From the NCBI GenBank assembly GCA_002342805.1, contig DDQW01000074.1, forward strand, positions 94,132 through 116,390: DNA of 22,259 bases, in the 5' to 3' direction. Origin of the DNA: Clostridiales bacterium UBA2432. GTDB taxonomy: Bacteria; Bacillota; Clostridia; Lachnospirales; Vallitaleaceae. The position numbers and the translations under genes are program-made. Numbering within the stretch: position 1 is the stretch's first letter; every line of letters starts with the position of its first letter. The notes under the pieces were generated by a model. That model made no database searches. It worked only from the letters and a program-made list of their open reading frames with translations, and was not told where the DNA came from. Positions 15,811 to 22,259 of the stretch are shown piece by piece.

Positions 15811-17007
15811 ATGATAATAACACCAAAAGTTAGAGGCTTTGTTTGCACAACGGCGCATCCAATTGGCTGTAAAAAAAATGTTGAGGAACAAGCAAATTAT
15901 GTTCTTGAAAATGGAAAAATAGATGGACCTAAAAATGTACTCATTATTGGGGCATCGACCGGTTATGGATTGGCGTCACGCATTGTTTCAGCACAAGGAT
16001 GCGGAGCAAATACCTTAGGTGTATTTTATGAAAAAGAAGCCAAGGGCAAACGTACAGCTTCCCCGGGATGGTATAATTCGGCTTTTTTTGAAGAGATGGC
16101 CATTGAAAAAGGATTATATGCCAAAAGTATCAATGGAGATGCTTTTTCCAATGAAATTAAAGATGAAGTCATTGAAACCATAAAAAAAGATCTAGGTAAG
16201 GTTGATTTAGTGATTTATTCATTGGCAGCACCCAGACGTATTGATCCTGAAACCGGCGAAAAATATATGTCTGTACTTAAACCAATCGGACAACCCTATA
16301 CAAATAAATCAATTGATATTCATAATAAAACCATTAGTATGGCAACAATTGAACCTGCAAGTGACGAAGAAATTGCAAACACAAGCAAGGTTATGGGTGG
16401 AGAAGACTGGAAGCTATGGATAGAAGCCTTAATCAAGAATGATGTACTTGAAAAAAATGCAAAAACAATTTCATATTCATATATAGGTCCTGAAGTAACA
16501 CGGCCGATTTATCGAGAAGGTACAATTGGTCGAGCAAAACAACACTTAGAGTCGACGGCAATCGAGTTAAATCAATTATTGAAACCTGTTGATGGACAAG
16601 CCTGTGTTGTTATCGCCAAAGCACTCGTTACCCAAGCAAGTGCAGCAATTCCGATTGTTCCCTTATATATGGCTGCCTTATACAAAGTCATGAAAAAGAA
16701 GGGAACACATGAAGGATGTATTGAACAAATCTATCGTTTGTTCTCAACCAAACTTTATAATAATCAAGCAGAAAATATATACGATGAAAAGAAGCGTATT
16801 CGAATCGATGAGTATGAGATGGATGATAGCACGCAAAAGGATACATTTGAACTCTTTGAGCAAGTGGATTCAGACAATATGCAAGAAATGATTGACATTG
16901 AAAGCTATCAAGAAGAGTTTTATAAGTTGTTTGGTTTTTCAAGAGATGATATAGATTATGAACAAGATGTTAATACGGAGTTTAAAATTCCGAGTATTGA
17001 TGAATAA
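15811..17007 (+). CDS. fabV: FabV/TER-type trans-2-enoyl-CoA (enoyl-ACP) reductase, NADH-dependent
   Basis: The 398-residue enzyme has the usual length and features of FabV and Treponema-type TER. It reduces trans-2-enoyl-ACP in fatty acid synthesis or crotonyl-CoA in butyrate formation. The nucleotide motif GASTGYGLASRI starts at G47, and an FYEKEA segment at the next strand's end suggests NADH preference. TASPGWYNSAFFE and DLVIYSLAAPRR are typical family blocks. The catalytic pair fits the Y-x8-K pattern, Y234-REGTIGRA-K243, within YIGPEVTRPIY. The C-terminal cap region is present, with YQEEFYKLFGF near the end. AGAGGAG precedes the ATG. It is probably transcribed alone. FabV and TER cannot be told apart from sequence motifs only, so I leave the physiological role open. 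Confidence 0.94.
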   Translation: MIITPKVRGFVCTTAHPIGCKKNVEEQANYVLENGKIDGPKNVLIIGASTGYGLASRIVSAQGCGANTLGVFYEKEAKGKRTASPGWYNSAFFEEMAIEKGLYAKSINGDAFSNEIKDEVIETIKKDLGKVDLVIYSLAAPRRIDPETGEKYMSVLKPIGQPYTNKSIDIHNKTISMATIEPASDEEIANTSKVMGGEDWKLWIEALIKNDVLEKNAKTISYSYIGPEVTRPIYREGTIGRAKQHLESTAIELNQLLKPVDGQACVVIAKALVTQASAAIPIVPLYMAALYKVMKKKGTHEGCIEQIYRLFSTKLYNNQAENIYDEKKRIRIDEYEMDDSTQKDTFELFEQVDSDNMQEMIDIESYQEEFYKLFGFSRDDIDYEQDVNTEFKIPSIDE

Positions 17008-17016
17008 TTTTCAGCT

Positions 17017-17050
17017 TTGTATTGAATTAGTCAGTAAAATATGATATCCT
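17017..17050 (+). promoter_or_regulatory. Promoter of the ferredoxin-reductase-like gene
   Basis: Two overlapping readings are possible: TTGTAT (17017-17022) with TATGAT (17040-17045), or TTGAAT (17022-17027) with TATCCT (17045-17050). Both have 17-base spacers. The start of transcription would fall on or beside the Fur-like box. Confidence 0.45.
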
Positions 17051-17074
17051 TAATGAGAATAATTATCATTAAGG
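17048..17074 (+). promoter_or_regulatory. Fur-type iron box within a larger inverted repeat that includes the ribosome site
   Basis: The core TGAGAATAATTATCA (17054-17068) matches the Bacillus 7-1-7 Fur box TGATAATNATTATCA at 13 of 14 specified positions. It lies inside a perfect inverted repeat, CCTTAATGA (17048-17056) and TCATTAAGG (17066-17074). The right arm's AAGG is the beginning of the AAGGAG ribosome binding site (17071-17076) of the next gene. DNA operator and RNA hairpin functions are both possible. Regulator identity is inferred from the motif. Confidence 0.6.
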
Positions 17075-17083
17075 AGTGATTTG

Positions 17084-17827
17084 ATGCTTAAGACATCTAA
17101 AAATTATAAAGTTTATGAAATAGTATTATTAGATATAATCAAAGAGGCGAAAAATACATACACATATATTTTCACTAAACCGGATGGTTTGAATTGGGAT
17201 GAAGGCGCCCATACACATCTTGCTCTAAACCACTTTGATGAAGAAATGGGTTGGTGGGAAAAGAAAAATGTTCGCCACTTTTCCATTTGTTCCTTAGTGG
17301 ATGAAGAGACCTTACGAATGACCACGCGATTACCGGACTTGTGTACGGATTTTAAGCAAGAATTAAAAACGGCCCAAAAAGGCGACGTATTCTATCTTTT
17401 TAAGGTTGGAAGCCGTTTGACATTACGACGAGAAGAAGGGCCGATTATATTCTTATCTGCCGGCGTCGGTATTGCAACGATACGGCCATTGGTTAGAAAG
17501 TTTATTCATCATACAGAGGGAATTGAAAAAGTCATCAGTCTAAATGTTGATTCAAGTAAAGAGTATTTGTTTTTCAATGAGATGGAAGAATATATGAAAC
17601 AAGAAAGCCGTTTTAAACAAAAATATGTCGAATCAAGAGAAGGCTTTTATAAAGAATTGGATCAACTTTTTGAAGAAGACAAAACATTAGACCAAGGTGT
17701 ATTTTATATCGTTGGTGGCGATGAATTTATTATACAAGTCCATCGTGTATTGTCTGAAAAGGGTATTCAAATTCAGCAAATGGTTTTTGATAAAAAAGAA
17801 GATTTTTATTTGGAAAATTTTAGCTAA
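17084..17827 (+). CDS. Ferredoxin-NAD(P)H reductase-like FAD oxidoreductase
   Basis: The 247-residue protein has the two-domain plan of the ferredoxin/flavodoxin reductase superfamily. A FAD-binding beta barrel at about residues 1-110 carries the RxYS-type motif R64-H-F-S. An NAD(P)-binding domain follows, with GVGIATIRPLVRKF starting at G127 and a late YIVGGDEFI segment. There is no [2Fe-2S] domain, so it needs a separate redox partner such as ferredoxin, flavodoxin or a haem/iron protein. I start at the ATG at 17084, seven bases after AAGGAG. The in-frame TTG at 17081 is too close. The Fur-like box upstream suggests expression in low iron, compatible with a role in iron-sparing electron transfer or ferric-chelate reduction. 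That is inference. Confidence 0.82.
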   Translation: MLKTSKNYKVYEIVLLDIIKEAKNTYTYIFTKPDGLNWDEGAHTHLALNHFDEEMGWWEKKNVRHFSICSLVDEETLRMTTRLPDLCTDFKQELKTAQKGDVFYLFKVGSRLTLRREEGPIIFLSAGVGIATIRPLVRKFIHHTEGIEKVISLNVDSSKEYLFFNEMEEYMKQESRFKQKYVESREGFYKELDQLFEEDKTLDQGVFYIVGGDEFIIQVHRVLSEKGIQIQQMVFDKKEDFYLENFS

Positions 17828-17832
17828 ATCTA

Positions 17833-17861
17833 TTGACAATACCCCGCAAGGGGTATATGAT
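17833..17861 (+). promoter_or_regulatory. Strong sigma-A promoter of the kdgA-kdgK operon
   Basis: TTGACA (17833-17838) and TATGAT (17856-17861) are separated by 17 bases, the best-formed promoter of the window together with the one before clpB. The expected transcript start is near 17868. This leaves a leader of about 128 bases before the aldolase ATG, in which I see no known riboswitch. Confidence 0.8.
17839..17856. repeat. Perfect GC-cored palindrome filling the kdgA promoter spacer (putative operator)
   Basis: ATACCCC (17839-17845) and GGGGTAT (17850-17856) flank GCAA. The palindrome occupies exactly the space between the -35 and -10 boxes and touches the -10. The C-tract/G-tract layout is like operators of the CsoR/CstR family (copper or persulfide sensors), but no such regulator gene is in the window. 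Binding by a protein here would block RNA polymerase. Confidence 0.55.
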
Positions 17862-17868
17862 GTAGTTA

Positions 17869-17881
17869 GTTGTCTGACAAC
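17869..17881. promoter_or_regulatory. GntR/FadR-type operator at the kdgA transcription start
   Basis: GTTGTCTGACAAC is a perfect 13-base palindrome with a central T. It fits the general GntR-family half-site pattern yGTm-n-kACr. It sits at the expected +1 of the aldolase operon, the right place for repression. The FadR-subfamily regulator encoded at 19811-20500 is the natural candidate to bind it. A partial direct copy, GACAACAGA, occurs at 17876-17884 and again at 17890-17898. Confidence 0.6.
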
Positions 17882-17995
17882 AGACTGCGGACAACAGAAG
17901 TTTTATTCCCCTAAAAAATTCAGGGGTTCGTGATTTGTAATAGCTCAGCAATAGCGGCCCTTGAAGCTCTCTTAAAACGAATTGGAGGTATTGTC

Positions 17996-18643
17996 ATGAA
18001 AAAATATGATACATTAAACGCGATTATCGAAAGTGGTGTAGTCGCAGTTGTACGTGCAGAATCAAAAGAACAAGGATTAAATATTATTGAAGCTGTAAAA
18101 AAAGGTGGAATTAAAGCCTTAGAGATTACTTTAACAGTTCCAGGAGCTGTTGACATTATTAAAGATTTAGTTGAAGAATATAAAGATGAAGATGTAATTA
18201 TTGGAGCCGGAACAGTTTTAGATCCTGAATCCGCTCGTGCGTGTATATTAGCAGGCGCAAAATATATCGTTAGCCCATACTTTGATTTAGAAACAGTTAA
18301 AATGTGTAATCGTTATGCTGTGCCGATTATGCCGGGAGTAATGACACCAAAAGAAGTGGTGGCAGCCCTTGAAGCCGGTGTAGATATTTGTAAAGTATTT
18401 CCAGGTAATGCATTTGGACCTTCAATTATCGGAGCATTCAGAGGCCCGATTCCTCAAGGAAATTACATGCCAACAGGTGGTGTTGATCTTGATAATGCAA
18501 AAGATTGGATTCAACAAGGTGCGGTAGCAATTGGTGTTGGTAGCGTTCTTACAAAAGGCGCAAAAACAGGCGACTATGAAGCTGTAACTGAAACTGCAAA
18601 GAAATTCGTTCAAGCTGTTAAAGAAGCAAGAAAAGAATTATAA
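17996..18643 (+). CDS. kdgA: KDPG/KHG aldolase (2-keto-3-deoxy-6-phosphogluconate aldolase)
   Basis: The 215-residue class I aldolase splits 2-keto-3-deoxy-6-phosphogluconate into pyruvate and glyceraldehyde 3-phosphate, the last step of Entner-Doudoroff and hexuronate breakdown. Family motifs are ALEITLTVPGA, containing the catalytic Glu, then VIIGAGTVLDPE, YIVSPYFD, PIMPGVMTPKEV and ICKVFPGNAFGPS, whose K133 is the Schiff-base lysine. FMPTGGV-type YMPTGGVDLDNA completes the set. The position that is Arg in E. coli Eda (TLRT) is Thr here, a variant I recall from the Thermotoga-type enzyme. I choose the ATG at 17996 with TTGGAGG upstream. An extension to 17930 has no ribosome site. The kinase follows 19 bases later in the same operon. 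Confidence 0.94.
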   Translation: MKKYDTLNAIIESGVVAVVRAESKEQGLNIIEAVKKGGIKALEITLTVPGAVDIIKDLVEEYKDEDVIIGAGTVLDPESARACILAGAKYIVSPYFDLETVKMCNRYAVPIMPGVMTPKEVVAALEAGVDICKVFPGNAFGPSIIGAFRGPIPQGNYMPTGGVDLDNAKDWIQQGAVAIGVGSVLTKGAKTGDYEAVTETAKKFVQAVKEARKEL

Positions 18644-18662
18644 TATTGGAGGGTTTTTTAAA

Positions 18663-19685
18663 ATGAAAAAAATTGTTACTTTAGGCGAAATCATGTTAAG
18701 ATTATCTCCACCAGATAAGCAACGCTTTGTACAAGCACAAAGTTTTGACGTTATATATGGTGGTGGTGAAGCAAACGTTGCAGTTTCTCTAGCCAACTAT
18801 GGCATGGACGCACGTTTTGTATCAAAGTTACCGAATAATCCGATTGGACAAAGTGCTATTAATCATCTGAGAAATTACGGTGTTAATACAGATTATATTG
18901 TTCGTGGTGGTGAACGTGTAGGTATTTATTATCTTGAGCACGGTGCATCTATGCGTGCATCTCAAGTTGTATATGATCGTGCAAATTCATCAATTGCAGA
19001 AGCAACCGCAGCTGACTTTGATTTCGATGCGATTTTTGAAGGTGTTGATTGGTTCCATTTTTCCGGAATTACACCGGCGCTGGGTAAAGAAGCTGCAATT
19101 TTAACAGAGGAAGCATTAAAAGCTGCAAAACGTAATAATGTTATGGTTTCTGTTGACTTAAACTATCGTAAGAAACTCTGGTCACCGGAAGAAGCAAAAG
19201 CATGCATGACAAACCTAATGCAATATGTGGATGTATGTATCGGTAACGAAGAAGATGCGGAAAAAGTTTTAGGCTTTAAGCCGGGAACGACTGATGTTAC
19301 ATCAGGTGAGTTAGAATTAGAAGGATATAAGAGTATTTTCAAGCAAATGAAAGATCAGTTTGGATTTAAGTATGTTGTAACAACACTTAGAGAGAGTCAT
19401 TCAGCATCCGATAACGGTTGGTCAGCATTGATTTATGATGGGAATGAATTCTACGAATCTAAGCATTACGATATTCGAATTATTGACCGTGTTGGCGGTG
19501 GAGATTCCTTTGCAGGTGGATTGATTTATGGTCTTTTATCCAGTGATGACTTTAAATATGCATTAGAATTTGCGGTAGGCGCATCTGCTTTAAAGCACAC
19601 AATTTTTGGTGATGCAAACTTAGTAACTGTTGATGAAGTTAAAACACTTATTGAAGGTGATGCATCCGGTCGTGTTCAAAGATAA
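18663..19685 (+). CDS. kdgK: 2-keto-3-deoxygluconate kinase (PfkB family)
   Basis: The 340-residue sugar kinase phosphorylates 2-keto-3-deoxygluconate to KDPG, the substrate of the aldolase encoded just before it. The opening KKIVTLGEIMLRLSPP and the first PfkB signature, YGGGEANVAVSLANYG, are present. So is the second signature, DRVGGGDSFAGGLIYG, with catalytic base D281. Ribosome site GGAGGG lies eight bases before the ATG. Other PfkB sugar kinases, such as fructokinases, have similar motifs, but pairing with KDPG aldolase makes the assignment strong. Together the two genes form the lower, shared part of hexuronate/galacturonate or KDG catabolism. The isomerase, reductase and dehydratase genes that would supply KDG are not in the window. 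Confidence 0.92.
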   Translation: MKKIVTLGEIMLRLSPPDKQRFVQAQSFDVIYGGGEANVAVSLANYGMDARFVSKLPNNPIGQSAINHLRNYGVNTDYIVRGGERVGIYYLEHGASMRASQVVYDRANSSIAEATAADFDFDAIFEGVDWFHFSGITPALGKEAAILTEEALKAAKRNNVMVSVDLNYRKKLWSPEEAKACMTNLMQYVDVCIGNEEDAEKVLGFKPGTTDVTSGELELEGYKSIFKQMKDQFGFKYVVTTLRESHSASDNGWSALIYDGNEFYESKHYDIRIIDRVGGGDSFAGGLIYGLLSSDDFKYALEFAVGASALKHTIFGDANLVTVDEVKTLIEGDASGRVQR

Positions 19686-19694
19686 ATATTCGAT

Positions 19695-19724
19695 TTGACA
19701 TTAATAGAAAATACATAGTATAAT
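19695..19724 (+). promoter_or_regulatory. Sigma-A promoter immediately upstream of the gntR leader terminator
   Basis: Consensus TTGACA (19695-19700) and TATAAT (19719-19724) have an 18-base spacer. Transcription would start near 19731, only about a dozen bases before a strong terminator hairpin. Any transcript reaching gntR from here must read through it. Confidence 0.75.
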
Positions 19725-19741
19725 ATCAGGCAGGCTTAATA

Positions 19742-19778
19742 ACTGATATTGGGTCATAAGTCCCAATATCAGTTTTTT
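19742..19778 (+). terminator. Strong intrinsic terminator in the kdgK-gntR gap
   Basis: ACTGATATTGGG (19742-19753) pairs perfectly over 12 bases with CCCAATATCAGT (19762-19773). The loop has eight bases and six T follow. It can end the kdgA-kdgK transcript and also any RNA begun at the promoter at 19695-19724. An eight-base copy of part of the 3' arm, AATATCAG, lies at 19722-19729 and could pair with the 5' arm in read-through RNA. Confidence 0.82.
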
Positions 19779-19810
19779 AATCGCCGTTTTGTATGATAGA
19801 GGAGGACAAG

Positions 19811-20500
19811 ATGGGAATCTATGATAAAGGTATTCTATCTGAAAAAGTTGCTGATGATATTCGTCAAATGATTATGGAGAAGAATCTTTCACCAGGGGAT
19901 AAATTACCAAATGAGATTGAGATGTCAGAGTTGATCAATGTCAGTCGGTCAACCGTTCGTGAAGCGATAAAAATATTGGTTTCAACGAATGTGCTTGAAG
20001 TTAAACGTGGTCGTGGAACTTTTGTAACCAGTAATCCGGGCGTGTCAAATGATCCCTTGGGCCTATATTTTATGGAAGAAGATAATCTTCTCTTGCATTT
20101 TTTTGAAATGCGTTTAATTTTAGAACCACAGATGATTCGACTTGCAGCAATTCGAGGAACGGATGAAGACCTTCTTCGCATTGAAAAGGCATATGAAGAG
20201 GTCTGTGAAAAAATTAAAACCGGTAAAAATCATACAGGCGCCGATATTCGTTTTCATAATTCGATTGCAGAAGCAACCCATAACCCCATTATGAATCGCA
20301 TTATTCCGATTATTAATAATGGGATCAAAGGGGGATATGCAAAAACGAAAGATAATCCTGAGATGAGTGAAGTTGTCCTTGCAGATCATAAAAAGATTAT
20401 GGAGGCCTTGCTTGAACGAGATCCGGACAAAGCATTTCAAGCAATGGAACATCACATTCATTATGGTATGGAACGGTGTAAGCTCCATTACTCATTATAA
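19811..20500 (+). CDS. GntR-family transcriptional regulator, FadR subfamily (FCD domain)
   Basis: The 229-residue protein has an N-terminal winged helix-turn-helix at about residues 7-75. Its motifs are LSPGDKLPNEIEMSELINVSR, in two parts around the turn, then STVREAIKILVS and the wing VKRGRGTFV. An all-helical FCD effector domain follows at about 90-220. Candidate metal or carboxylate ligands in the FCD domain are D145, H149, H193 and H215, in the usual ADxxFH and ADHKKI contexts. I choose the ATG at 19811 with GGAGG five bases before it. The in-frame ATG at 19793 has no ribosome site. Position next to kdgA-kdgK and the matching operator at the kdgA start suggest a repressor that responds to KDG, KDPG or a uronate. 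A degenerate half-matching site at 19789-19799 might give autoregulation. Confidence 0.92.
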   Translation: MGIYDKGILSEKVADDIRQMIMEKNLSPGDKLPNEIEMSELINVSRSTVREAIKILVSTNVLEVKRGRGTFVTSNPGVSNDPLGLYFMEEDNLLLHFFEMRLILEPQMIRLAAIRGTDEDLLRIEKAYEEVCEKIKTGKNHTGADIRFHNSIAEATHNPIMNRIIPIINNGIKGGYAKTKDNPEMSEVVLADHKKIMEALLERDPDKAFQAMEHHIHYGMERCKLHYSL

Positions 20501-20510
20501 TGTAAAGATA

Positions 20511-20541
20511 AACCATCTGTTGACAAATAGGTGGTTTTTTT
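20511..20541 (+). terminator. Intrinsic terminator of gntR, overlapping the clpB promoter
   Basis: AACCATCT (20511-20518) pairs with AGGTGGTT (20529-20536), including one T-G pair, around a ten-base loop. The run of T continues to 20541. The loop contains the -35 box of the next promoter. Confidence 0.65.
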
Positions 20542-20548
20542 GTATTAT
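20520..20548 (+). promoter_or_regulatory. Sigma-A promoter of clpB
   Basis: TTGACA (20520-20525) and TATTAT (20543-20548) are 17 bases apart. A TATAAT at 20546-20551 overlaps the -10. The predicted start lies at the left arm of the CIRCE element. Confidence 0.78.
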
Positions 20549-20555
20549 AATATTA

Positions 20556-20582
20556 TCAGCACTCTTAGCGAGAGAGTGCTAA
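20556..20582. promoter_or_regulatory. CIRCE element (HrcA operator)
   Basis: TCAGCACTC, nine bases, then GAGTGCTAA matches the CIRCE consensus TTAGCACTC-N9-GAGTGCTAA at 17 of 18 arm positions. It lies between promoter and start codon of clpB. HrcA repression, relieved by heat shock or protein misfolding, is therefore expected. The hrcA gene itself is not in the window. Confidence 0.93.
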
Positions 20583-20600
20583 CGGAAAGGAGAATGCGCT

Positions 20601-22259
20601 ATGAATACTGAAAAAATGACGCAAAAAACATTGGAAAGCATCGAGACGGCACAAAAAATGGCAATAAAATTAAATCATTCACAGATAGATACATTACACT
20701 TACACTATGGATTACTTGAAGATTCAAAAGGATTAATCGCCAATGTCTTAAGTTATATGAATATTCCGGTTGACTCTTATCGTGAACAATTGTTGAATAC
20801 ACTTTATAAAGAACCCCAAGTTCAAACAGATCAAAGAGACTTATATGCATCCCGGGAGCTGAATAAAATACTTATTGAAGCTGAAGATATAGCTAAGAAC
20901 TTAAAAGATGATTATATAAGTGTCGAACATATTTATTTGGCAATGATTGATGTTGCAAAAGGTGTGAATCGAAAAATCATTGCTGAGATGGGGGTTACCA
21001 AAGATATTTTTTTAAGTGGCCTAAAAAAAATCAGAGAAAATAAACGTGTCACATCACAAAATCCGGAAAATGAATATAATGCTCTTGAGAAGTTCGGCCG
21101 CAATTTAGTAGATATGGCAAGAGATGGCAAGCTCGACCCTGTTATAGGACGCGATGAAGAAATTCGACGGGCGATTCGAATTCTATCGAGACGGACAAAA
21201 AATAATCCAGTGCTCATCGGAGAACCGGGAGTAGGAAAAACAGCGGTTGTTGAAGGATTGGCTCAACGTGTACTAGCTGGAGATGTGCCTGAAGGATTAA
21301 AGGATAAGATGATTTATGCACTTGATATGGGAGCGCTCATTGCCGGGGCAAAATATCGCGGTGAATTTGAGGAGCGTTTGAAAAGTGTTCTGACAGCGAT
21401 TCAAGAATCCCAAGGTAAAATCATACTTTTTATTGATGAACTTCATACGATTGTCGGTGCAGGTAAAACAGAAGGCTCTATGGATGCAGGTAATTTATTG
21501 AAACCAATGTTAGCACGAGGAGAGTTACGATTAATCGGTGCGACAACCTTGGATGAATACCGTAAGTATATTGAAAAAGATGCTGCCTTAGAACGTCGCT
21601 TCCAACCCATAATTGTTAATGAGCCTTCGGTTGAAGCAACAATAGCAATTCTTCGGGGACTAAAAGAACGTTTTGAAATCCATCATGGAGTACGCATCAC
21701 AGATGGTGCAATAATTGCTTGTGCAAAGCTATCGCATCGCTATATTCCGGATCGATTTTTGCCGGATAAAGCCATTGACTTAATGGACGAAGCCTTAGCA
21801 ATGCTTCGAACAGATATCGACTCTATGCCTCAAGAAGTGGATGCACTGTCGCGATCTATAATGCAAAAAGAGATTGAAAAAGAGGCTATGTCCAAGGAAA
21901 CAGATCAAGACTCAGCCCTTAGACGGCAAGAACTTGAACGTGAAATTTCTGAACTTAAAGAAGAGTTTCATATTCTTAAATCAAAATGGGAAGTAGAAAA
22001 AGCAGCAATCACTAAGGAAAAAGAAGTTAAAGAACAGATTGAAGAGGTTAAACATCAGATTGAAGAGGCTGAACGCAACTATAATCTTGAAGAATTAGCT
22101 CAACTTCGTTATGGAAGGTTGGCAGAACTGAATAAACAGCTTGAAGAAATAGAAGATACACATAAACAGCCTCAAGAAGGGGCATTATTGAAAGAAGAAG
22201 TAACAGAATTTGAAATTTCTCAAATTATATCAAAATGGACAGGGATACCTATCACAAAA
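20601..22259 (+). CDS. clpB: ATP-dependent chaperone ClpB (3' end outside window)
   Basis: The frame is open from the ATG at 20601 through the window end, giving 553 residues of a family that usually has about 860. Residues 1-145 form the Clp N-domain with two repeats. NBD1 has Walker A GEPGVGKT (K213), Walker B ILFIDE (D279, E280) and sensor-type GATTLDEYRKY. The substrate-gripping pore loop is AKYRGEFEERL. From about residue 410 an extended coiled-coil middle domain rich in Glu, Lys and Leu appears, ending YNLEELAQLRYGRLAELNK. This marks ClpB rather than the shorter-linker ClpC. The visible end, ISKWTGIPITK, is the start of NBD2. With DnaK it would dissolve protein aggregates. AAAGGAG lies ten bases before the start. 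The CIRCE element indicates HrcA control. Confidence 0.95.
   Translation, partial: MNTEKMTQKTLESIETAQKMAIKLNHSQIDTLHLHYGLLEDSKGLIANVLSYMNIPVDSYREQLLNTLYKEPQVQTDQRDLYASRELNKILIEAEDIAKNLKDDYISVEHIYLAMIDVAKGVNRKIIAEMGVTKDIFLSGLKKIRENKRVTSQNPENEYNALEKFGRNLVDMARDGKLDPVIGRDEEIRRAIRILSRRTKNNPVLIGEPGVGKTAVVEGLAQRVLAGDVPEGLKDKMIYALDMGALIAGAKYRGEFEERLKSVLTAIQESQGKIILFIDELHTIVGAGKTEGSMDAGNLLKPMLARGELRLIGATTLDEYRKYIEKDAALERRFQPIIVNEPSVEATIAILRGLKERFEIHHGVRITDGAIIACAKLSHRYIPDRFLPDKAIDLMDEALAMLRTDIDSMPQEVDALSRSIMQKEIEKEAMSKETDQDSALRRQELEREISELKEEFHILKSKWEVEKAAITKEKEVKEQIEEVKHQIEEAERNYNLEELAQLRYGRLAELNKQLEEIEDTHKQPQEGALLKEEVTEFEISQIISKWTGIPITK

Noticed and set aside
17908..17926. CCCCT/AGGGG hairpin in the kdgA leader as a riboswitch or attenuator
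   Set aside because: It is only five base pairs with a nine-base loop, has no T run, and no known riboswitch core is visible around it.
20120..20488. Minus-strand open frame of 122 codons opposite gntR
   Set aside because: It lies wholly within the FCD domain coding region and shows no recognisable protein features.

Overview
The window is about 22.3 kb of AT-rich chromosomal DNA. It most probably comes from an anaerobic Gram-positive of the class Clostridia. Pointers to this are strong AGGAGG-type ribosome binding sites, sigma-A promoters with TTGACA/TATAAT-like boxes, a CIRCE operator before clpB, a YesN/YesM-type two-component pair, a FabV/TER enoyl reductase and a ferredoxin-bearing MinD-family ATPase next to a NifX-like protein. 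The species cannot be fixed from the sequence. No rRNA, tRNA, insertion sequence, prophage or CRISPR array was seen. No gap between genes exceeds about 260 bases.

Layout. (1) 1-1576: the 3' end of an operon with two consecutive MinD/Mrp-like ATPases (the first cut by the window edge, the second carrying two 4Fe-4S motifs) and a small NifX/NifB-type protein with a His/Cys tail. (2) 1585-2856, minus strand: a single EAL-domain protein with degenerate catalytic motifs. (3) 2979-11014: a sugar-uptake locus made of a YesN-like response regulator, a YesM-like histidine kinase, a YtfQ-like lipoprotein, a double-ATPase subunit and two permeases. An intrinsic terminator lies after the binding-protein gene. 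(4) 11093-14160: three unrelated transporters (DMT/EamA, AEC, MFS). The last two are convergent and share a TTAA that supplies both stop codons. (5) 14419-17827: a PLP aminotransferase, a FabV/TER trans-2-enoyl-CoA reductase and a stand-alone FAD/NAD(P) ferredoxin-reductase-like protein, each with its own promoter. The last has a near-consensus Fur box. (6) 17996-20500: KDPG/KHG aldolase, 2-keto-3-deoxygluconate kinase and a FadR-type GntR regulator, with dense regulatory DNA. (7) 20601 to the end: the first 553 codons of ClpB behind a CIRCE element.

How the parts work together. The kinase/regulator pair probably senses a sugar and drives the adjacent galactofuranose-type ABC importer. The GntR protein is the likely repressor of the aldolase/kinase operon. 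A perfect GntR-type palindrome lies at that operon's predicted transcription start, and a second, GC-cored palindrome fills the spacer of the same promoter. ClpB is expected to be under HrcA control.

Most coding content belongs to known families. The most unusual material is regulatory: the two-operator kdg promoter, a promoter immediately followed by a 12-bp terminator hairpin before gntR, a Fur box inside an inverted repeat that also contains the ribosome binding site, and a clpB promoter whose -35 box sits in the loop of the preceding terminator. I did not find a clearly new multi-gene system.
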